Shown here one piece after another: positions 8,658 through 17,876 of a DNA stretch of 64,000 nt (its first letter is position 1; each line of letters begins with the position of its first letter). The stretch is taken from the NCBI GenBank assembly GCA_029204225.1, contig CM055101.1, positions 62,178,171 through 62,242,170 on the forward strand, written 5' to 3'. Origin of the DNA: Diphasiastrum complanatum (Eukaryota; Streptophyta; Lycopodiopsida; Lycopodiales; Lycopodiaceae). The position numbers and the translations under genes are program-made. The notes below the pieces were generated by a model, which saw only the letters and a program-made list of their open reading frames with translations, was not told where the DNA came from and ran no database searches.

Positions 8658-11073
8658 GATCCTGTCCCACCGCGTCCGCTAGTTGCCATTGTGGTTCCAC
8701 CACCACCTACTGTTGCTCGCACTCCCCCAGTTTACGACTTTCTCATGGACTCTCCGCCTCCCGAGCAGGAGCAGGCCCCGGATGCTAGTGACGAGGCCTT
8801 CCAGGATGTTGAGGAGATCCCTTCCTCCCTCCCTTCACATCCGGATGACCTCCCTACCCAGCAGTTTTCGTATCCCATGCCAGATGTCCACCCTCCACCA
8901 GTGTACCCCACTTACGCTGCACCCATCCCGGCCAGTGCATCCCACTCTCCCCATTCCACGTCTACAGTTGATGCATCCACTAGTGCCCAGCTTGTCGCGT
9001 CATCATCCATTCCCGTCACGTTTGGTGCACCGTGCTGGAGGTCCGCTACCCGTCGCCCAGTTGGGAGAGTTCTTAGGTAGCAGAGCATTCGCGGCGCGCA
9101 TCAGCCACACATGGACAGAGAGGCCACATAGGCCGTGGCCAGCCTGATTTATGAGCTGAACCTTCCATTTGCCATCACCGACTCTGAGCCCTTCAGAAGG
9201 GCCTTCCGCCTTGCACAGTCTGTCAGCCCTAGCTGGAGAGTCCCTAGTTCAGAGGTTGTCCGCACACACATGCTGAGGGATAGGGTCGAGTCATTGTCTA
9301 GAGAGATGGTGCCTCTACGTCGCCACTGGGCCACTTACGGTTGCAACATCATGTCCGATGGCTGGACTGATGTCAGGAGGAGGCCGATCCTCAACAGATT
9401 GGTCTCCAGCTGCATGGGCACACAGTTTTTGAGGGCAGTGGATTGTAGCAGGGGGGGGGGAGAGTCATATCTGCAGAGTTCATGTTTGATGTCATCAGGT
9501 CTTCCATCCTAGCCATAGGCCCACAACATGTCGTCACAGTGGTGACGGACAATGCCACGAACTACATTCAGATGGGTGTACTGCTAGAGGCCGAGTTCCC
9601 TCACATTGTTCATACCCCCTGTGCCGCGCACGGCATAGACCTTCTGATGGGGGACATAGGTGCACTTCCCTGGGTTAGAGCCATCGTCCGTGAGGCCCTC
9701 TTCCTGGTGACAAAAGTCACCAGGAAGAGGCGTGTTCTTGCCATGTTCTGGGTGTTCAGCCACCTAGACCTCCGTAAGCCAGCCCCCACATGCTTTGCAT
9801 TCGACTTGGTGGTCATCGACCGTTTGATCAGGTGCAGGGCCCAGCTTCTACAGATGGTTGCCAGTGATCTTTGGTGTGCTAGTACATTTCCGCGCATTGA
9901 GGATGGGGAGCACTTTTCTTCCACGGTGAGGGGAGACCAGTTCTGGAGGGATGCACAGACATTGTCAGGACTGCTTCGACCACTTTACATTGTGCTCCGC
10001 ATGGCTGACAGCGAGGGGTCGACACTTGGACTGGTATATGAGCTCATGGACCGGATTGGACAGTTCCTGCAGCTGCCCATCTTGCAGCCAGAGAGGTAAG
10101 CGGTATAGTAATGTAATTGGCCTTTATCTTTTTAGTAATTGCTAGTTTGTTTTTCTGTCAATGTTAAGTTTTTTCGTAATGCCCTACACCACATGCCTCT
10201 CACTTGCAGGATGACCGAGCTGAAGTTCATTTGGGAGATGCGGTGGAACTACTCCTACAGGAGTATCCACAACATTGCACACATACTGCATCCCCTCTTC
10301 CTCTCTCCGACACAGATCGCAAACAGAGAGCTCCAGGCCGATTGGCTTCAGTACATTCACAAGGTGGGTCCACACATAGGTTTGGATCCTATCAGGCTCA
10401 TGGAGGAGCTCGCTGCATTTCGTTTCGGCATGGGCACATTCGGCCACCCGGCTGCCCAGGATCCAGTGAGGAGGCAGGTACCCATTACCTGGTGGACCAT
10501 GTTCGGTAGCACATACCCATCTATACAGCGTCTTGCACTGCGTGTCCTTTCTCAGGTATGCATCTCATTTTATCCTCCAGTTTTTGTGTTTCGTTGAAGA
10601 CAATGTGCTGAAGTATTCCAATGCACGTACCACAGGACTGTGCTGCCTCCGTGTGTGAGCGTAATTGGAGCACATGGGCACTCATTCACACGAAAAGAAG
10701 AAACTGGTTGTCAGTGAGTCAGTTGGAGCGGTTGGTGTTTTGTAGCACCAACGCACGTCTCGCCAGGAGACTTCCGACCATTACGAGCGCATTGCAGGTG
10801 ATAAGCTAATCTTTCATAGCATGTTGGTTGACTCCTGGTATGTTGGTTTCATTTCTTGATAGAGTTGTCTCCCTGACATGCAAATTTTAAACCTTGCAGA
10901 CGAAGATATATGATTTGGAGCGCCAGGTTGATTTGCCTACGGACAGCACCCATCCCATGCCTGCAGATGACCTGGGCACACAGTTGATGGCAGAGAGAGA
11001 GAGGGAGCTTGCCGAGATGAGAGAGAGAGAGCTTGGGCTTGAGCACAGAGAGCCTCCATTGTACGAGGCAGAT
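8658..11073 (+). pseudogene. hAT transposase copy B, 5'- and 3'-truncated
   Basis: The copy begins in the Pro/Ser-rich linker after the BED finger and has exons to 10095, 10210-10555, 10636-10797 and 10900 to about 11073, all with GT-AG borders matching copies A and C. It contains SDGWTDVRRRPILN, VVTDNATN and PCAAHGIDLL of DUF659, then FGSTYPSIQRLALRVLSQ and SVCERNWSTW of the hAT C-terminal domain. Stop codons in the linker (near 9079 and 9130) and a G-run slip (9451-9460) break the frame. At about 11074 it jumps to unrelated sequence and then to the small-gene 3' flank, so the AT-hook tail is deleted. Confidence 0.85.
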
Positions 11074-11150
11074 CCACTTCCAGAATTGCATAAGAACATG
11101 CAAACAAAAACAACTGGTCTTTGCACAATCTAGCTTCATCTCAACATTCG

Positions 11151-11152
<2 letters not shown>

Positions 11153-11211
<59 letters not shown>
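11153..11211. repeat. (CT)n microsatellite, about 59 bp
   Basis: An uninterrupted CT tract sits at the deletion junction between transposase copy B and the small-gene 3' flank. Confidence 0.97.
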
Positions 11212-11216
<5 letters not shown>

Positions 11217-11540
11217 CAGCTCATTACAAACATTACATATGTTAAACACATACATACATTATGTTAGAGTACAAAGATTGCGTTTCACAAAACCAGGTGC
11301 ATGTTGCGCAAAAAAGCATATTTAAGAGATGTATCAAAAAAACATTACGCATCCCACCACATACGGCTGGGTATGTTTGTAAACTACTAACTATATGCCA
11401 CCTCATTTAGTGCCGAAAATTACATAGAAAGAGTCCGCCACATATGGCTAGACCTCATTTGGGCTTTACATTACTAGGGCGCCAAAGAGCCCACAGACTG
11501 ATCGGCCCGGTCAGTTGCATTATTCTTTCGCTCTATTATA
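11212..11540 (-). pseudogene. 3' flank and last codons of the small coiled-coil gene
   Basis: The minus strand matches the 3' flank of the small gene at 6419 and 51923 (shared motifs such as acatacggctgg and the flanking cacatatggctag). The last part (about 11497-11540) lines up with the C-terminal codons near the stop. Everything upstream in the gene is missing. It is a deletion remnant, not expressed as a protein. Confidence 0.55.
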
Positions 11541-11554
11541 TGTATCCCTAAACC

Positions 11555-11560
<6 letters not shown>

Positions 11561-11623
<63 letters not shown>

Positions 11624-11819
11624 GCGCGTGCGCGTTTTGAACGCGGCCAGACTCCCTCTCTCTGTTTTTTTTTTCAAAAAAAAAAATACACGTCCGGGTC
11701 CAAATTAAAAAAAAAAAAATGGATGCGTCCAATCCCGCGTCTGGGGATCGGACGCGTCCGGGTCCGGACGCCGGACGTGGACGCGAAAAGCCCGCGTCCG
11801 GCCCGGACCCTCATGTCTA
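11561..11819 (-). mobile_element. Terminus of a GGACGCG-family hAT element
   Basis: Reading on the minus strand from 11819, the end is TAGACATGAGGGTCCGGGCC followed by a cluster of GGACGCG, CGCGTCC and GGACCCGG motifs, poly(T)/poly(A) and a GA microsatellite (CT on +, 11561-11619). The same series starts at 49910 in the intron copy. TA..G starts are typical of hAT ends. It abuts copy C exactly, so one element probably landed at the end of the other. Confidence 0.7.
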
Positions 11820-12156
11820 ATCCAGCAGTACCAGGATCCACGGATCCCGGTACCGCAGATCCACATTGGTACTGCGCGGATCCATACTGATCCGCGGTAC
11901 CACAATAAAATAATATATTTAATATTTAATATATTTATATATATTTTTTGCCCTAATCCCCCCCCCTCGCTTCATCTTTCTCCCTGCCCATCGCGTTGCT
12001 GTTCGCGCCCTCTCCCTATTGTCCGCGCCCTCCTCTCCATCACACTGTCTTCGTGTTGCACAGATTGTTCGGCCATTGCTGTGGATTTTCCAGCCTTCCG
12101 CCTCCTATCACACTCACGATCATCTCTGCCTTTTTTCCCCAGTTCCTTCTACAAAA
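11820..12156 (+). promoter_or_regulatory. 5' terminus and leader of copy C
   Basis: A GGTACC/GGATCC cluster (about 11826-11902) is followed by an AT-rich spacer and a C/T-rich leader with no upstream ORF of note, ending acaaaaATGG at the transposase start. The cluster matches, in reverse, the right end of the 31485-32610 element, which confirms it as the transposase-side end. The outermost CATAG is altered here. Promoter elements must lie in this stretch. Confidence 0.6.
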
Positions 12157-12176
12157 ATGGTGCATTCCAACCTTGC

Positions 12177-12590
12177 AGTTACGAATAAAGCCACAGCTGA
12201 TCTAAAGCTAAGCTATGAAAGCATCACATAAGCAAGACTTAAGCTATGAAAGCAGCACATAAGCAAGACTTAACCCTAGAAAGCAGGAAAGAGAGAGATT
12301 AAGGAGACTAAAGAGAGAGATCAATATCATCAGCTGAATAACAAATGACACAGTTTCCCTACTTATAGCCAAGAGGAAGCCCTAAAAGGAAGCTTCCGGT
12401 GGCTAGGGCCCAACTGGGAGGGAAAATAGTGCGCCCTCCAAGAATGGCCTAATAATGAATAATAAGGCCAAAGGTTAACCATATAGTCTAAGTGTGACTA
12501 ATGAATAAAAAAGGGCCCAAGGCCTGCTTATGCATAAAGTAAAGTAAATGTAAATGGACGCTGCGAATGTAATGAGCCGAGTCCATAACT
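12177..12590 (-). repeat. 3' LTR of gypsy element 1
   Basis: 414 bp. On the minus strand it starts AGTTATGGAC and ends TTCGTAACT, not the usual TG...CA. It holds a 22-bp GA-rich block absent from the other LTR. The preceding internal bases (gccagggag on the minus strand) are a weak polypurine tract. Confidence 0.92.
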
Positions 12591-12669
12591 CTCCCTGGCA
12601 CAAAAGAAAAAGACCCAACTGCCGAAAAGAAACTGGATCAAGTAGCAGCAAGCCCTGGTGCATCAACAG

Positions 12670-12850
12670 CTAGAGCAACATCTGATGTAGAGGAATCAAC
12701 AAGTGCAGCAAGAGCACGAGCCTGATCCGCAAGTGATGGTGTATGATAAAAGACATCAATAGGCTCCCATGTGGCCTCCTCAATAGGACGGCCATCCCAC
12801 TGGACCAAAAACTGAATCTGCCGGCGGCGTCGACTATGGTATAGACGAAC
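12670..12850 (-). pseudogene. Chromodomain end of gypsy element 1
   Basis: The minus strand encodes FLVQWDGRPIEEATWEPIDV, a chromodomain signature, followed by a short Ala/Ser-rich tail. It is the C-terminus of pol and is nearly identical to the piece in gypsy element 3. The frame is broken relative to the integrase C-terminal segment upstream. Confidence 0.8.
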
Positions 12851-13010
12851 CTGTAATATAGCAGCAGGTAAAAATGGAAATAACTCTGGAGCAGTAGGAA
12901 ACTCAGCATCACAAGGATCGTCATCCTCAATAGCAGCACGTAATAAACTGACATGGAATACATCGCAGGCGCGTGTGGAAGCAGGAAGCTATAAGCGATA
13001 TGTAATTGGA

Positions 13011-14375
13011 CTAAGAACCTGCCAAAATGCGATAAGGCCCATAATAACGTGGTGCAAGCTTCTCAGTAGAAGCATGGCCCTGGACAAAATGATGATGTGC
13101 AAACCGTAGGCGTAGATAAACCATATCTCCAAGCTGAAACTCAACATGGCGGCGGTGACGATCAACTGAGGTCTGATAACGCTGCTGAACATGCTGTAAA
13201 TGAGAACTGGCCCGGGTAATAAGCTCTCGAGCACCAAGGTATCCAAAAATCCCGAGAAGGTAGAACAATCCATCATAGGATACACCAAAAACGGATGGAG
13301 AATCGGATAACCCATCGGAACTGGCTGCAAGTGTAATCCCAAAGTACACACCAGGCGCACAAGTGAGGAATAGAAGAAATGCACTGGAACGAGGAACAGG
13401 ATCCGCAACATCAGTAGGAAGCATTGGAGCAATATCCACATGTAGCTGGGAATGAGTATCAAAGCACATATGAGCGACACTGAAGTATATGGCGGCAACA
13501 TCCCCAAAAACTATCCAAGAGAGGAGAAGGAATTCTCTCAAGGTACCATGATGGTCTCGGAACACCAGAACAAAGTGGCAACTCAGCATCGGAGACCAAG
13601 CGATATGGAGCAACCTGAAATGACAGGGAACCTGAAGATCACCCAGACAAACAGTAGCTAGAACGGAGGCAATAACCCAAGCCAACAGGATATGCCAAGC
13701 CTGACAATGAGCAACAATCCTAGGAACAGATAGAGAGCCACATGCATAATCATAGAGATATCCGCACCATAGGCGATCAGTAATATGGAAAAACCAGCAC
13801 CAATCAACAAGTCCAAATGAAAACCAAGCTATATGTAATAACCAGGATTGCCATATATCCATAGCTAAAAATGAAGCAGTAGTGTAAGCAATAGATCCAA
13901 ATGAAATCCAAGCGATACGTAATAACCAGGAATGCCAAATATCAAGAGGTAAACAGGAATCAGTCGCATGAACCCAAAAGTGTATACCATCGGCATGGAC
14001 TGCAGCAAACCTATATGTAGAAACACCAGGAGACGGAAGGATGTCCGTGTACTCATCTAGAAAGATCCCGACATATAAATACCCTAGATAAGTAATAGTG
14101 ATCATCTGGCACATATCCTCGGATGAAAAATGTGTAAGGGCCAAAGGTGCATGAATCATGTCAGGAACCGTAGAAATATCATGAGGCAGATCACAAACCT
14201 CAAGCAGAGATCCATGGAGTAAAGCGAAAGAAGATACAACCTGATCACCAATAGCGAGGGAACCATCAAACGTGGACCCATGAAGAACCCCATAGAAATC
14301 AGCAGGAACATTGGCCATAACAGACTCAAGAGATGGAGATATAGAGACCAATGGAGAAGATACTGCACCAACCAC
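13011..14375 (-). pseudogene. Replacement segment fused to integrase C-terminal part (gypsy element 1)
   Basis: An open frame of 454 codons has no RT, RNase H or integrase catalytic motifs. Its last part (after about residue 365) is a typical integrase C-terminal region: RASSHLQHVQQRYQTSVD, then FQLGDMVYLRL and LAPRYYGPYRI. The first roughly 900 bp are unrelated to pol and contain degenerate repeats (for example IWHSWLLRIAW then IWQSWLLHIAW). I recognise no family for it. It looks like filler of unknown origin joined where RT to integrase core was lost. Confidence 0.6.
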
Positions 14376-14499
14376 CGAACCAAGAGGGCAATCTGAAGTA
14401 TGTGCAAAAGCAATAGTAGAAATACCACCAAGGTATACGACCTCAATATCAATGAAACCAGGAATGACACTGAATACGATATCTGTGAATCAAGGCATA

Positions 14500-15420
14500 T
14501 AGGCGCAAGGCACACAACAACAACCTGTAAATCCGAAGCAACATCAACCTGAGGAAGAGGACCCACGGATGCTGAAAGTGAAGCAGCAACTGATGTACTC
14601 TGAATGGAAAGAAGAGCTGCATCGTCAACCTTTGGCAGGCTACGCATAAACTGCTTCCTGGTAACCAATTGGAAGTCTCCCTGAGAATCAATGCCAACAA
14701 GTGAGTGTGTAACTGCATCAAGTACAAATGTCAATGTCTGCTGTGTCAAGTCCAGTGTAACGGCTCCAAGAGATGCAAACCAATCAGCACCAAGGATAAG
14801 ATCATAACACTGCATAGGAATAATGTAAAGATCTGCCTGTCCAAAAAAATCTCCAATGCGGTATGGTAAATGCTGAAACATCTGAGAACTAGGAAAAGAA
14901 TGGGAACTGGCAACCTCAATTGTGAGAGGCTGTGAAGCCTCAGGAATAGGTGAAGCACGTATCTGATGAGTGATATAACTGCTAATAAAAGAATGAGTGC
15001 TGCCAGTATCAACTAAAGCAATATACTTACGATCTGTAATACGTACACGTAACCGAATGGAGCGAGGACCAGGACGCCCTGTCCAAGTAGCATAAGCAAG
15101 CTGAGCATGGCAAGTAGCAGGAAGTAGATTAGTGGAAGGCTCAGAGGATAGGTCAGGCTCATCAGAAATGTGAATGTAGATATCGGAATCATCTGGAGTA
15201 GTGCCCTCATGGTAAAAAACAGCAGTAGTAGTAGGGAGAGGCTGACAGCAATCACGGGCAAAATGGTCAGGACTCTTACAACGAAAGCAAAGACGCTTCT
15301 GCGGAAGATCAGCGAACTCTGCAGACGTGTAACGTCGGACAAAAGCAGGTCGAGGAGTCGGAGGACGAGGAGGCAAAGGGGCAATGGAGAGAGCTGGAAC
15401 AGAAGGAACCGGAATAGGTA
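14500..15420 (-). pseudogene. Zinc knuckle and aspartic protease of gypsy element 1
   Basis: The minus-strand frame has a CCHC knuckle (CFRCKSPDHFARDC, near 15290-15250), a Ser/Glu linker, then a retropepsin with active site VDTGSTHSF (near 15000) and the flap-distal motif LILGADWF (near 14780). It ends in a linker resembling the one before RT in gypsy element 2. It lies in a different frame from the gag start, and the central gag domain is missing, so functional Gag-Pol is not expected. Confidence 0.85.
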
Positions 15421-15767
15421 GCAAGCTGTACCCTATCACGAAAGTCTCGAGCAAAGTGTGGCTCAGGAAGTGGGGGACGTGAAAAGAAACCAGGAGATGG
15501 GTTAGGTGGAATGATCGGTCCACCACCAGGCTGACTAGTAGAGGAAGAAGGAAATCCAAATGGAGGGGGAGTTCCAAATGAAGGAAAAACAGGAGCTTTA
15601 CCAGGACCATGAGGCTGTAAAGAATCAATTTGTGACTGCATAGTAGCAAAGCCGGTCATAACGGTATCGAAGCGAAGAACGAGGCCAGAAAGGGTCTCAT
15701 CCATGCGACGAAACTGATCGGATAAGGTTTCCTGAGTAGTCTCACTCGGGGTAGGTGAATGTGCCAT
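15309..15767 (-). pseudogene. Gag N-terminal part of gypsy element 1
   Basis: The start chosen is the ATG at 15767 (MAHSPTPSETTQETLSDQFR). The product is Ser/Pro-rich with a short predicted coiled coil (RRMDETLSGLVLRFDTVMTG). It shifts frame near 15420, before the zinc knuckle. The same N-terminus is present in gypsy element 3 near 29340-29380. Confidence 0.65.
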
Positions 15768-16450
15768 AATGATAGTGGAAGGAATAGACGAAAACTTGAG
15801 AGAGCGGACTCTTGTCGTCACCCCAAATTAGTCTATTAAAACCACTATTATCACAACTAAGAAGGGACAACAATCAGCAAATGAAAAAAAGTGAAAATGA
15901 AGGCAGTGAAAATGCGCTGGACAGCCAGGAGGCAAGTGACAAATTGGAATATCAAACGGAGTCGGAATTTCGTGAAATCTGGTTGAGGATGGGCGATGGA
16001 CAGCCTCCTGCAAACAAAGTGTGAAAAATGGCTGCAAACGGAGACAAAAACGGACGAAAGTGACAGGTATGAAGCGGCTGGACAGCCTGCCAACAAAAGT
16101 GAAAAGAGGGCTGAAAATGGAAGGAGGAACGGACGAAAGAGACGAGGGAATTGGGCACTGAGAGCCTGCAAACAAGCTGGAAATGGGTGATGGAGGGTTG
16201 AAACTTGGGCGCCGGAAATAATCTGCCCCAAATTTTTTTTTTTTCCGGCCGCCAAATTTAGTGGAAGTACTTCTGCTAACTATCTGCTAAAGCTCCACCA
16301 AGGAAAATGATGGGAGCTGGCCCTCTTCCAAACTGTGCTGAATGTTGTTGAAGCAAAGAGACGAAAGCCCTCAGCAAAGAGAGAAAAATCAGCAAGGAAA
16401 ATGGGCACCCAAGTAGAAAATCAGATCTGAAATTCAGCAATGAGGAAAGT

Positions 16451-16462
16451 GCTCTGATACCA
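16451..16462 (-). promoter_or_regulatory. Primer-binding site, initiator-Met tRNA (gypsy element 1)
   Basis: On the minus strand TGGTATCAGAGC follows the LTR end (...AACT) with no gap. This is the complement of the 3' end of plant initiator-Met tRNA, and it fixes both orientation and LTR border. Confidence 0.93.
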
Positions 16463-16854
16463 AGTTACGAATAAAGCCACAGCTGATCTAAAGCTAAGCT
16501 ATGAAAGCATCACATAAGCAAGACTTAAGCTATGAAAGCAGCACATAAGCAAGACTTAACCCTAGAAAGCAGGAAAGAGAGAGATCAATATCATCAGCTG
16601 AATAACAAATGACACAGTTTCCCTACTTATAGCCAAGAGGAAGCCCTAAAAGGAAGCTTCCGGTGGCTAGGGCCCAACTGGGAGGGAAAATAGTGCGCCC
16701 TCCAAGAATGGCCTAATAATGAATAATAAGGCCAAAGGCCAACCATATAGTCTAAGTGTGACTAATGAATAAAAAAGGGCCCAAGGCCTGCTTATGCATA
16801 AAGTAAAGTAAATGTAAATGGACGCGGCGAATGTAATGAGCCGAGTCCATAACT
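16463..16854 (-). repeat. 5' LTR of gypsy element 1
   Basis: 392 bp, nearly identical to 12177-12590 except for a missing 22-bp block. Its ends AGTTA...TAACT form a 5-bp inverted repeat. Confidence 0.92.
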
Positions 16855-17345
16855 CTTGCCGATCTGTGGGACGAGGTGGACATTGTCAAGCGGGTTCCCG
16901 ACAAGTCCAACAAGTCCGGTGCAAAGATCGTGCGTTGTCGATATTGCCTGGTCGAGTTCGTTGCCACCCTCACTCGCCTTAAAGGCCACCTGCTCGGCGC
17001 ACGCGCCAAAAATGGTGGCACACTGAATGCTGCCCCCTGTGGCAGCATGTCTGTCCCCGTCAGGCAGCGACTTCTGGACACCTACGGCCACGTCTTGTGG
17101 TGGGGGAGAACACCATTTTGGAGGGTGTTCTTCGATTTTGCACCGCTCCTTAGGTGGTTGACCCCGAGTTGCTGCCTGCTTGGCTGGCACGCACGAGGAG
17201 AGGGAGTGCATCCTCGTCCAGTCCCTTTGCCCCTCAGACAGTTCCGCCACACGCACCCCCATCTGCACCCATTCCGGTGGATCCCGTCCCATCGCGTCCG
17301 CTAGTTGCCACTGCGGTTCCACCACCACCTACTGTTGCTCGCACT

Positions 17346-17800
17346 AGTTATGATCAAAATCTCAGGTGTTGAATCAATAAAGCATAAAAGACAGCAATAG
17401 ACTAAAGCCCTACAAGCAATAGACAAGACAATAGGTTCTCCCACGAAGAGCCCAAGCAATAATCTGAAAAATGAGTGTACAAATGCCCCTATAAATACCC
17501 TACCAATGAACCCTAAAATAGGAATTCAAAAGTAAAGGGAGACAAAATGTGGAGGGAAAATAGTGCGCCCTCCTACGGGCCCCCACTCCACATATAACCA
17601 TATAATAAGGGCCCAAGGCCAATCAATGTCATAAAAAAGGACCCAGTGTGGGTCATAAGCATATAAAAAGGCTTTGGGGCCTGTACATGACTAATATAAA
17701 ATGCGTAACCAGAAATATACATAACCAACAGCAAATGTAAAGAGGCCTGCGGAATATATGCAGAGTAGCCCAGTAGGCCTGTATCCTGTAAACCGTAACT
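17346..17800 (-). repeat. 3' LTR of gypsy element 2
   Basis: 455 bp; related to but clearly different from the LTRs of elements 1 and 3. Shared features are the AGTTA...TAACT ends and an internal stretch (gagggaaaatagtgcgccct) conserved in all three elements. Confidence 0.9.
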
Positions 17801-17876
17801 CTCCCTGGCTATAAAGAACATTGCCCCCAATGTAGACAAAATAAGATAAGAACCAGTGCCAGAGAAAAATACTGCA

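Larger units (their letters stand above)
12177..16854 (-). mobile_element. Gypsy element 1, non-autonomous, inserted in the BED exon
   Basis: The element is 4678 bp with LTRs at 12177-12590 and 16463-16854, flanked by the 5-bp duplication CTTGC (12172-12176 and 16855-16859). It reads on the minus strand: initiator-Met PBS, gag start, zinc knuckle and protease, then a long stretch without RT, RNase H or integrase core, then the integrase C-terminal part and chromodomain. The LTRs differ by one 22-bp indel and only a few substitutions, so the insertion is recent. It could move only with proteins from another element. Confidence 0.93.
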
